Assembly (NCBI GenBank): GCA_017450425.1
Contig: JAFSUV010000034.1
Location: 1 to 17,016, forward strand
Length of the DNA: 17,016 nucleotides
Source: Kiritimatiellia bacterium
Lineage (GTDB): Bacteria > Verrucomicrobiota > Kiritimatiellia > RFP12 > UBA3636
Direction: 5' to 3'
The position numbers and the translations under genes were made by a program. Within the stretch, counting starts at the first letter, position 1, and each line of letters begins with the position of its first letter. The notes under the pieces are model-generated. The model had not been told where the DNA came from. It made no database searches and was given only the letters and a program-made list of their open reading frames with translations. This document shows positions 1-6,377 of the stretch, piece by piece.

Positions 1-366
1 ATGCGCCGCGAAGCGGGACGGAGGCCGAAGAAGCCTGAACGCTTCGAGGCCGACGGCCCCGAGCGGCGCGCCGTCGCGGCCCGCATGGCGCGCCCGGCAT
101 TTCGGCCCTTTTCGCAAAGGCCCGCGTCAGGAAAAAAGTCAGCCCGCATTTTTCGCGCAAAGAGCAAGCGCAAAATCCCTTGATTTCTCAAGGTCTCATG
201 AAATCTGATAGTTATAAATTCGTAAATTTTTGGGGGTTAAGTCTCTCGCGAGATGTCAGGCGACCGCAGATTCATGCGTTCGCGCTGACGGTTGGAAACT
301 CGTACCGCGCGCTTGCCGGGCATGTGGTATCATGCGAACCAAACGGCACAACAAACAGATTTTCAA
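1..366. other. Upstream region with no convincing gene
   Basis: Nothing here looks like a real gene. An arginine/lysine-rich reading frame is open from base 1 to 183 but resembles no family I know, and its composition fits chance coding in GC-rich DNA. It could be the tail of a gene starting outside the window. A bulged hairpin at 104-122 has arms GGCC(C)TTT and AAAGGCC. At 178-193 there is a perfect 6-bp inverted repeat, CCTTGA/TCAAGG, with a 4-base loop. Bases 181-240 drop to about 30% GC (18 of 60), so this stretch is probably the promoter or leader of the rib-fol unit. Confidence 0.5.
180..209 (+). promoter_or_regulatory. Candidate promoter of the rib-fol operon
   Basis: TTGATT (180-185) is followed after 18 bases by TCTGAT (204-209), a 4/6 match to the -10 consensus. 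The pair sits in the AT-rich island that precedes ribD. The 11-mer CCCTTGATTTC (177-187) recurs at 6307-6317, where the same TTGATT is placed as a -35 before the next unit. A second -10-like element, TGTGGTATCAT, lies at 323-333 but has no -35 at the right distance. Sequence pattern only. Confidence 0.3.
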
Positions 367-1548
367 GTGAAAACGGCAACCGACATCGACGAAAAGTTGA
401 TGCGCGAGGCCATCGCCGAAGCGACGCTCGGCGAAGGCGGAACGCGCCCCAACCCGCCGGTCGGCGCCGTGCTGGCGAAGGACGGCGCAATCGTCGCCCG
501 CGGCCACCACCGCCGCGCGGGTTCGGATCACGCCGAGGTTGACTGCCTGAAAAAAGCGGGTGCGGCGGCGCGGGGCGCGACGCTCTATGTTTCGCTCGAA
601 CCATGCTCTACGGCCGGGCGCGTCGGGCCGTGCACCTCGGCCATAGTCGAAGCCGGCGTGTCGCGCGTCGTTTACGCGGCTTCCGACGCCAATCCCGCAA
701 ACTCCGGCCGGGCCGCCGCCGTTCTTGAAAGCGCCGGGATCGACGTTGTCGGCGGCGTTCTCGCGCAAGAGGCGCTTCCGGCGCTGGAGCCGTTTTTCAC
801 GCTTGTGCGAACCGGCAGACCGTTCGTCACGCTCAAAATGGCGCAATCTCTCGACGGCGCGATTGCCGACCATGCGGGTGTCGCGAAGTGGATTACAGGC
901 GCTGAAGCCCGCGCCGAGGTCGGCAGATTGCGCCGCCGCGCGGATGCCGTAATGGTCGGCGCCGGGACCATAACGGCCGACGACCCTTCGCTCTTGCGTC
1001 CGAGCGAGCCCGAGAGCGGCCTTCCGGGGATGCGATGCGCCGTTGACGCCAGAGGCGCCATCCCCGGCACGGCGAAGATTTTCACCGATGGCCTTGCCTC
1101 CCGAACGATAATCGCCACCAATTCGGCGCTCGCGACGTCTCAGATCGGGAAATGGGCGGCCACGGGCGCTGCGGTGTGGGATCTGCCGCTGGCGTTTCCC
1201 CCAAGCACGGGCGGCGGAAGTTCCGCCGCGGCGCCGCGCGCCGCAATAGACCTAAGGGCCCTTCTCGAAAAATTCGGGCGCGAAGGCTACATGCACGTGC
1301 TCTGCGAGGGAGGGGCCGCGCTCGCATCGGCGCTGGTTTCCGAAGGGCTCGTTGACGAGCTGCACCTGTTCGTCGCGCCGGCGGTGTTCGGGCGGCCCTC
1401 CCTCGGCGTTTTCGGCTCGTTTCCGCACGATTTGCCGACGGCTCCGCGCTTCAATATAATCTCCGTCCAGCGGTTCGGCGACGACATCCGCCTCGTGCTT
1501 CGCCCCAAATCGCATCCGCTTCGCTGCTCTCCATGTTTACCGGTTTGA
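367..1548 (+). CDS. ribD: RibD: diaminohydroxyphosphoribosylaminopyrimidine deaminase / 5-amino-6-(5-phosphoribosylamino)uracil reductase
   Basis: This bifunctional cytosolic enzyme carries out the second and third steps of riboflavin synthesis from GTP: zinc-dependent deamination of the pyrimidine, then NADPH-dependent reduction of the ribosyl group. The N-terminal deaminase domain shows the zinc site as H55-A-E57 (base E57) with C80 and C89 in PCSTAGRVGPC. The reductase domain follows from about residue 155 (TLKMAQSLDG, WITG, DAVMVGAGTITADDP, EGGAALASALV, VDELHLFVAP). The length of 393 residues is slightly above the family's usual ~360-370. A GTG start at 367 places the DEKLM segment where other RibD proteins begin. 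ATG 322, TTG 292 and ATG 400 are alternatives, and none has a Shine-Dalgarno site. The 3' end overlaps ribE by 16 bases, implying translational coupling. The family call is secure; the start is not. Confidence 0.93.
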   Translation: MKTATDIDEKLMREAIAEATLGEGGTRPNPPVGAVLAKDGAIVARGHHRRAGSDHAEVDCLKKAGAAARGATLYVSLEPCSTAGRVGPCTSAIVEAGVSRVVYAASDANPANSGRAAAVLESAGIDVVGGVLAQEALPALEPFFTLVRTGRPFVTLKMAQSLDGAIADHAGVAKWITGAEARAEVGRLRRRADAVMVGAGTITADDPSLLRPSEPESGLPGMRCAVDARGAIPGTAKIFTDGLASRTIIATNSALATSQIGKWAATGAAVWDLPLAFPPSTGGGSSAAAPRAAIDLRALLEKFGREGYMHVLCEGGAALASALVSEGLVDELHLFVAPAVFGRPSLGVFGSFPHDLPTAPRFNIISVQRFGDDIRLVLRPKSHPLRCSPCLPV

Positions 1549-2216
1549 TACAAAAGGTCGGGCGTCTGCGCTCGCTCGCCGCCGCAAACGGCGGTCGCGT
1601 CATTTCCATCGACTGCCCGCCGTGGCGGGATGGCGCGCTGCGGCAGGGCGAGAGTGTCGCCGTGCAGGGCTGCTGCCTCACCGTGTGCGACGTCCGCGAC
1701 GGCGGTTTTTCCGCCGACGTGCTCGAAGAGACTTTTTCCGTCACCGCGCTGCGGCACCTCGGCGCCGGGGCGGCCCTCAACCTCGAGCGGGCGCTGCGCC
1801 CATGCGACCGGCTCGGAGGGCATTTGGTGCAGGGGCACGTCGATGGAACGGCGCGCATTCTTGCCATCGAACCTGCGGGTCGCGACGTGCGAATCCGCCT
1901 TCAATGCGGCGGCGACTCGGCGCGATACGTGGTTTACAAAGGTTCCATCGCCATCGACGGCACGAGCCTCACCGTGAGCAATGTGGCGGACGGTGGGGTT
2001 TTCGAAGTGAACATCATCCCCACGACGCTGCGCGAAACTTCCCTCGGCGAACGCCGGACAGGCGATTTCGTCAATGTCGAAACCGACATCGTCGGTCGCT
2101 ACGTGGAATCCTTTTTGGCCGCGCGCGAAAACACAAATCGCAAAGAATCCAACTTGACGCTCGCTTTCCTCGAAAAGGCGGGCTTTTTGAACACCACAAC
2201 TTCCCCAAGGCCATGA
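1533..2216 (+). CDS. ribE: Riboflavin synthase (alpha-chain type)
   Basis: It catalyses the last step of riboflavin synthesis, dismutation of two 6,7-dimethyl-8-ribityllumazine molecules into riboflavin and a pyrimidine that is recycled. The 227-residue protein shows the two tandem lumazine-binding repeats of the family. The first starts MFTGLIQKVG with GCCLTV and FSADVLEETF. A linker RLGGHLVQGHVDG follows, then the second repeat with YKGSIAIDGTSLTV and DFVNVETDIVGRYVE. About 25 residues extend beyond the usual C-terminus. The start is the canonical MFTG inside the end of ribD. The stop overlaps the next start as ATGA. The usual partners ribBA and ribH (lumazine synthase) are not in the window and must lie elsewhere. 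Confidence 0.95.
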   Translation: MFTGLIQKVGRLRSLAAANGGRVISIDCPPWRDGALRQGESVAVQGCCLTVCDVRDGGFSADVLEETFSVTALRHLGAGAALNLERALRPCDRLGGHLVQGHVDGTARILAIEPAGRDVRIRLQCGGDSARYVVYKGSIAIDGTSLTVSNVADGGVFEVNIIPTTLRETSLGERRTGDFVNVETDIVGRYVESFLAARENTNRKESNLTLAFLEKAGFLNTTTSPRP

Positions 2217-3016
2217 AAAGCAGCCCTAAAAAGCCGACCTCGGCGAAAAATCCGGCGCCGGCGAAAAAAACAGCGCCTGCAAGGAAAACAGCACCTGCGA
2301 AAAAGCCCGCACCGGCGAAGACGCCAGCGCCGACGAAGAAACCCGCTCCTGCGAAGAAACCCGCTCCTGCGGAAAAACCGGCACCTGCAAAGGCGTTGCC
2401 TGCCAATCTGATCCAGCGCCTTCGCTTCTCGCTTTCCGGCGGCCCGTGGATCGACGGCGAAGAGTGCGTCCGTTTCATCGACCTGCCCGTGACGGCGTGC
2501 CTTTACGACTTGCACGAAAGCATTCAGGCGGCGATCGAATTCGACAACGAACACCCGTTCTACTTTTTCACGGCAGAGGCGGACGGATCGGATCGCGAGA
2601 GCGTGCCCGAGCAGATCGGCGAAAATCCGGATCGCAAAACGATCGACTGCGACATCTACGAAGACCTGTCCGCCCTGCAGGCGATCCCGGACTCCGAAAC
2701 GCGAAGCCTGTTCTACGCCTACATGTCGGACGGCGGGGAATGGATTTTCCAGATCGAACGCGTCGGCGACGCCATCACGGCAAAATTCCCGCTGTCGTCG
2801 TATCCGCTGCAGATCGACAGTCTTTCCCTCGGACCGAACCCGACGCAATACGGGCACGACTTCGACGACTACGCCGATGACGACGACGCCTTCCTGCCGC
2901 GACGCCGCAACACCCCGGCGGACGGCGGCTGGGATGACGATGGCCTCCTTTACGACGCCGAAGAGGACGACCCGTTCGCCGACGGCGATTCCGGCGACGA
3001 CGATTCCGGTTGGTAG
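2213..3016 (+). CDS. pRiA4b ORF-3-like domain protein with K/P/A repeat N-terminus and acidic tail
   Basis: The function is unknown. The 267-residue protein has three parts. Residues 6-59 are nine lysine/proline/alanine hexapeptides (consensus KKPAPA), strongly basic and probably disordered, like the tails of histone H1-like proteins. Residues ~66-205 resemble the plasmid pRiA4b ORF-3 family: an LxFxLSG-type opening, then LYDLHESIQAAIEFDNEHPF, and later a GEWIFQIERV strand where the family has its DFGDDW-type segment. Residues ~218-267 are very rich in Asp/Glu. The ATG at 2213 overlaps the ribE stop (ATGA), so it is translationally coupled to riboflavin synthase. Some database members of this family carry a label as an IS1096 passenger protein, but I see no transposon here. 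The opposite charge of the two ends suggests nucleic-acid or self-interaction; this is inference. Confidence 0.75.
   Translation: MKSSPKKPTSAKNPAPAKKTAPARKTAPAKKPAPAKTPAPTKKPAPAKKPAPAEKPAPAKALPANLIQRLRFSLSGGPWIDGEECVRFIDLPVTACLYDLHESIQAAIEFDNEHPFYFFTAEADGSDRESVPEQIGENPDRKTIDCDIYEDLSALQAIPDSETRSLFYAYMSDGGEWIFQIERVGDAITAKFPLSSYPLQIDSLSLGPNPTQYGHDFDDYADDDDAFLPRRRNTPADGGWDDDGLLYDAEEDDPFADGDSGDDDSGW
2228..2389 (+). repeat. Nine in-frame 18-bp repeats encoding KKPAPA-type hexapeptides
   Basis: Successive units read KKPTSA, KNPAPA, KKTAPA, RKTAPA, KKPAPA, KTPAPT, KKPAPA, KKPAPA, EKPAPA. Two adjacent DNA copies are identical (GAAGAAACCCGCTCCTGC at 2335-2352 and 2353-2370), so the array has recently expanded or been homogenised. 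Because each unit is 18 bp, copy-number change would keep the reading frame. Confidence 0.9.
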
Positions 3017-3043
3017 GCCGGCACTCCACACACGCAACACGGC

Positions 3044-3616
3044 ATGAACGAAGAAAAGACAGCCGCTCTCGTACGGGCGCTTTTGGCCGAAATCGGCGAA
3101 GACCCGGACCGCGAAGGTCTCGCCGACACCCCGCGCCGCGTGGCGCGCGCGCTTGCGCACCTGACGCGCGGCTACACCCAATCGCCGGAAAAGGTGGTGA
3201 ACGGCGCGGTTTTCGAGTCCGGCGGCGCAAACCACATGGTGATCGTGCGCGACATCGACGTGTACAGCCTCTGCGAACACCACCTCATGCCGTTTTTCGG
3301 GCATTGCCACGTGGGCTACATCCCGCGCGGCAAAGTGCTTGGCGTGAGCAAGATCGCACGTCTCGCGGACTGCTTCGCCGCACGGCTCCAGATACAGGAG
3401 CGCCTGACGTCGCAAATCGCCCGCGCCGTGCGCGACGCGACCGGAGCGGAGGGCGTCGGGGTCGTGATGGAATGCGAACACCTGTGCATGCAAATGCGCG
3501 GCGTGTCGAAGCAAAACTCCAAAATGGCGACTTCCGCCGTGCTGGGTTCGTTTCACGACGACTACGCCACGCGCTCCGAGTTCCTCTCCCTCGTAAACCG
3601 CCCACCAAGCCACTGA
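3044..3616 (+). CDS. folE: GTP cyclohydrolase I
   Basis: It converts GTP to 7,8-dihydroneopterin triphosphate and formate, the committed step towards tetrahydrofolate (and pterins or queuosine precursors), as a zinc-dependent homodecamer in the cytosol. The 190-residue length is typical of compact bacterial FolE. Zinc ligands are visible as C77 and H80 in CEHHLMPF and C148 in MECEHLCMQMRG. Their spacing of 71 matches E. coli C110/C181. The GHCHVGYIPRGKVLGVSKIARL segment and the C-terminal QNSKMATSAVLGSF are also family hallmarks. The start lies 27 bases after the preceding stop with no Shine-Dalgarno site. The stop is 4 bases before folD, so the two folate genes are almost certainly cotranscribed. 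Confidence 0.97.
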   Translation: MNEEKTAALVRALLAEIGEDPDREGLADTPRRVARALAHLTRGYTQSPEKVVNGAVFESGGANHMVIVRDIDVYSLCEHHLMPFFGHCHVGYIPRGKVLGVSKIARLADCFAARLQIQERLTSQIARAVRDATGAEGVGVVMECEHLCMQMRGVSKQNSKMATSAVLGSFHDDYATRSEFLSLVNRPPSH

Positions 3617-3620
3617 AAAG

Positions 3621-4502
3621 ATGATCATAGACGGCAAAAGCATCGCGGCCCAGATTCGCGCCGAAGTCGCGGCGGGAGCGGCCGCCCTCGCCCGGAGCGC
3701 CCGCGCGCCCGGTCTCGCGGTCGTCCTCTGCGGCGACAATCCCGCGTCGGTTTCGTACGTGACGGCCAAGGAGCGGGCGTGCGCCGAGTGCGGCATCGCG
3801 TCGTTTCCGGTGCGTTTTCCCGCAGGCGTTTCGCGCGAAGAACTCCTTGCCGAGATTCGCCGCCTCAACGCGGCAGACGAGGTGGACGGCATCCTCGTGC
3901 AGCTCCCGCTTCCCGGCGGAATCGACGAACAGGAGATCATTCGCGCAATCGCGCCGGACAAGGACGTGGACGGCTTCCACCCGGTGTCGCTCGGCTCGCT
4001 CGCGATCGGACTTCCCGGATTCGTCCCGTGCACTCCGGCCGGCATCGTCGAGCTGCTGCTGCGCTCCGGCTTCGACCCTGCGGGCAAACACGCCGTGGTG
4101 GTGGGGCGCAGCAACATCGTGGGAAAACCCGTCGCAACGCTTCTCGCCCGCAAGGGGCGCGGCGGCGACGCGACGGTGACGCTCTGCCACACCGCCACGA
4201 AAAATCTCGCCGCGTTCACGCGCGCGGCCGACATCCTCGTAGTCGCCGCAGGCCATCCCGGCACGGTCGGCGAAGGAATGGTGAAAAAGGGCGCCGTCGT
4301 GATAGACGTCGGCGTAAACCGCATCGCCGACCCGTCGAAAAAAAGCGGCTTCCGCCTTGTCGGCGACGTCGATTTCAATGCCGTAAGGAGCGTGGCGGCC
4401 GCGATTACGCCTGTGCCCGGCGGCGTCGGACCCATGACCATCGCCATGCTCATGAAAAACACCCTCCAAGCCGCGCAAAACCACCTGGCAGCAAAGTCAT
4501 GA
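3621..4502 (+). CDS. folD: Bifunctional methylenetetrahydrofolate dehydrogenase / methenyltetrahydrofolate cyclohydrolase
   Basis: It interconverts 5,10-methylene-, 5,10-methenyl- and 10-formyl-THF, normally with NADP, and so supplies one-carbon units for purines and formyl-Met. The 293 residues match the family. Y46 and K50 in SVSYVTAKERACAECGI are the catalytic Tyr/Lys pair. VDGILVQLPLP, PDKDVDGFHP, FVPCTPAGIVELL, the nucleotide-binding VVVGRSNIVGKP and the closing TPVPGGVGPMTIAMLM are all present. The start is 4 bases after folE. The stop overlaps the iorA start as ATGA. No defects are seen. Confidence 0.97.
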   Translation: MIIDGKSIAAQIRAEVAAGAAALARSARAPGLAVVLCGDNPASVSYVTAKERACAECGIASFPVRFPAGVSREELLAEIRRLNAADEVDGILVQLPLPGGIDEQEIIRAIAPDKDVDGFHPVSLGSLAIGLPGFVPCTPAGIVELLLRSGFDPAGKHAVVVGRSNIVGKPVATLLARKGRGGDATVTLCHTATKNLAAFTRAADILVVAAGHPGTVGEGMVKKGAVVIDVGVNRIADPSKKSGFRLVGDVDFNAVRSVAAAITPVPGGVGPMTIAMLMKNTLQAAQNHLAAKS

Positions 4503-6262
4503 AACAGCTTCTCACCGGCAACGAGGCGATTGCCCGCGGCGCGTTCGAGAGCGGCGTCACCGCCGCTTTCGGCTATCCGGGCACCCCTTCCACGGAAATC
4601 CTCGAATCACTGGCCGCGTTCAAGGATCGCGGCGTTTACGCCGAATGGTCGCCGAACGAGAAGGTCGCGCTCGAAGCGGCGGCCGGGGCGTCGCTCGCCG
4701 GCGCGCGGACGCTTGTCACGATGAAGCTTGTCGGCCTCAACGTCGCGGCCGATCCGCTGATGACGCTCTCCTACATCGGCGTCGTGGGCGGCATGGTGAT
4801 CGTGGTCGCCGACGATCCAGGGCAGGACTCTTCCCAGACGGAGCAGGATACGCGCCACTACGCCCGCCTCGCCAAAGTGCCGTGCCTCGAGCCGGCCGAT
4901 GCGCGCGAGGCGCGCGACTTCGTGGTGAAGGGCTTCGAACTGTCGGAAAAATGGCGCTGCCCGGTGATCTTGCGCACCACGACTTGCGTCGCGCACTCGA
5001 AGGCGCTCGTCGAAGAGCGCGAACCGAGGCCGAAAAACGAGACGAAGTTCGTGCCGGACCTGAAGCAGTTCGTGCCGCTCCCCGTATTCGGCCGCGTCTT
5101 GCGCCGCAAGGTGGAAGAGCGACTCGACGCCCAGGCCGCCGAAGCCGCGCGATCGGAGTTGAACACCGTCGTGGAGCGTCCGGGGCGCTCGCTCGGCGTG
5201 ATTTCCCACGGCGTCGCCGCCCTTCACGCGGCGGAGGCGTTCCCCGACGCGCCGGTCTTGAAAATCGGCTGGGGATGGCCTTTCCCGGACGCATTGCTGC
5301 GCGATTTCGCGTCGCGCTTCGACCGCTTGCTCGTGGTCGAAGAGGGCGACCCCATCTTGGAAGAGCACGTGCGTTCGCTCGGCATCGCATGCGACGGCAA
5401 AAACTTCGTTCCGCGCTGCGGCGAACTCACTCCGGCGCGGCTGCACGAGGTGCGCATGGCGATGTTTCCCGGACTCGGCCTTTCGCCCCTTCCGCAACCG
5501 TTGAAGGAGGCCGGGGACCTGCCCGCCCGCCCGCCGATGCTGTGCGCGGGGTGTCCGCACCGCGGCCTTTTCCTCGCGCTGACGCATTTCGACGTCGTGG
5601 TGACGGGCGACATCGGGTGCTACAGCCTCGGAGCGTTTCCGCCCCTTTCACGCACGGACGCATTGCTTTGCATGGGCGCCGGCTTCACGATGGCGCACGG
5701 CATGCAAAAGGCCGGCGAAAAGAAACCGATCGTCGGCATAGTCGGCGACTCGACGTTTTTCCACAGCGGCATCACGGGGCTGCTTGACGCCGTTTACAAC
5801 AAAAGCAGCGCCACGTTCGTGGTAGTTGACAACCGCAGCACGGCGATGACCGGCCACCAGGATCATCCCGGCACCGGCTTTACGCTCATGGGCGAACCCA
5901 CCAAGTCCGCATCCATCGAGGCGCTCGCCCGGGCGTGCGGCGTAGAGCGCATCCGCGTGGTGAACCCATACGACCAGGCCGCCACCATCGCGGCTCTAAA
6001 GGAAGAGATCGCCGCACCGGAACCGTCGCTTGTCGTTTCGCGGGCGCCTTGCCCGCTCCACGTGCGCAGGCGTCTCGGCCCGGCGCGGCGCGTGGATGCG
6101 GCCAAATGCGTGGGCTGCAAGGCCTGCCTTAAATGCGGCTGCCCGGCGATTGAGCTTTCGCAAACCGGTTCCGAAAAGCCCAAGCCGCGCATCAATCCTT
6201 CGTCCTGCATCGGCTGCTCGCTTTGCGACCAGCTTTGCCGCTTTGGCGCCATAGCGCCATAG
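4499..6262 (+). CDS. iorA: Indolepyruvate:ferredoxin oxidoreductase, alpha subunit
   Basis: This is the thiamine-diphosphate subunit of an enzyme that oxidatively decarboxylates aryl pyruvates (from Trp, Phe or Tyr) to aryl-acetyl-CoA and reduces ferredoxin. It is oxygen-sensitive and typical of anaerobes. The 587 residues are full length. The N-terminal pyrimidine-binding domain (~1-170) has GNEAIARGAFESG, GYPGTPSTEI and DDPGQDSSQTEQD. A middle domain follows. The C-terminal TPP domain has CAGCPHRG, TGDIGCYSLG, GDSTFFHSG (~416) and VVDNRSTAMTG (~442). Two [4Fe-4S] sites end the protein: C537/C540/C543/C548-P and C570/C573/C576/C580. It is translationally coupled to folD. No iorB (beta/gamma subunit) follows, which is unusual, so the partner must be encoded elsewhere. 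A related 2-oxoacid substrate cannot be excluded. Confidence 0.94.
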   Translation: MKQLLTGNEAIARGAFESGVTAAFGYPGTPSTEILESLAAFKDRGVYAEWSPNEKVALEAAAGASLAGARTLVTMKLVGLNVAADPLMTLSYIGVVGGMVIVVADDPGQDSSQTEQDTRHYARLAKVPCLEPADAREARDFVVKGFELSEKWRCPVILRTTTCVAHSKALVEEREPRPKNETKFVPDLKQFVPLPVFGRVLRRKVEERLDAQAAEAARSELNTVVERPGRSLGVISHGVAALHAAEAFPDAPVLKIGWGWPFPDALLRDFASRFDRLLVVEEGDPILEEHVRSLGIACDGKNFVPRCGELTPARLHEVRMAMFPGLGLSPLPQPLKEAGDLPARPPMLCAGCPHRGLFLALTHFDVVVTGDIGCYSLGAFPPLSRTDALLCMGAGFTMAHGMQKAGEKKPIVGIVGDSTFFHSGITGLLDAVYNKSSATFVVVDNRSTAMTGHQDHPGTGFTLMGEPTKSASIEALARACGVERIRVVNPYDQAATIAALKEEIAAPEPSLVVSRAPCPLHVRRRLGPARRVDAAKCVGCKACLKCGCPAIELSQTGSEKPKPRINPSSCIGCSLCDQLCRFGAIAP

Positions 6263-6289
6263 GGCGACCGCATTGAAGCGCGGCCGCCC
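6244..6289 (+). terminator. Tandem hairpins at the end of iorA, likely transcription terminator
   Basis: A perfect 6-bp stem TGGCGC/GCGCCA with loop CATA (6244-6259) lies in the last codons of iorA. Directly after it comes a 10-bp stem with one A-C mismatch: GGGCGACCGC (6262-6271) pairs with GCGGCCGCCC (6280-6289), with an 8-base loop. The second stem begins on the last base of the stop codon. Only a broken T-run (6299-6311) follows, so the hairpins may be intrinsic, Rho-assisted or mRNA-stabilising. Confidence 0.5.
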
Positions 6290-6309
6290 CCGGTGAAGTT
6301 GGTTTTCCC

Positions 6310-6338
6310 TTGATTTCCGACCGGGTTGTCGCTAAACT
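6310..6338 (+). promoter_or_regulatory. Candidate sigma70-type promoter of the fibronectin-domain gene
   Basis: TTGATT (6310-6315) and TAAACT (6333-6338) are separated by exactly 17 bases, 40 bases before the start codon and after the iorA terminator hairpins. The 11-mer CCCTTGATTTC around the -35 is shared with the region before ribD. Pattern match only. Confidence 0.4.
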
Positions 6339-6377
6339 TTGCGCTAGGTTTCAAACGCCAACGTTGAAAAAGCCGCC

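Noticed and set aside
1..183. A 60-codon frame starting at base 1
   Set aside because: Highly basic, no family resemblance, no upstream context visible; probably chance or an unprovable gene tail.
181..366. FMN riboswitch upstream of ribD
   Set aside because: The conserved RFN-element sequences (AGGGGCTTGATGTG-like blocks and the paired helices) are not present.
2228..2389. CRISPR-like or intergenic repeat array
   Set aside because: The repeats are in frame, contiguous without spacers, and encode a low-complexity Lys/Pro/Ala tail.
2213..3016. Mobile element, because some homologues are labelled as an IS1096 passenger protein
   Set aside because: No transposase, terminal inverted repeats or target duplications are visible, and the gene is translationally coupled to ribE inside a metabolic operon.
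2099..4462. A 787-codon open frame on the - strand, plus another at 3285-4484
   Set aside because: They lie opposite ribE, the pRiA4b-like gene, folE and folD, which have clear family motifs. The translations are Arg/Ala/His-rich with no recognisable domain, as expected for antisense frames in GC-rich genes.
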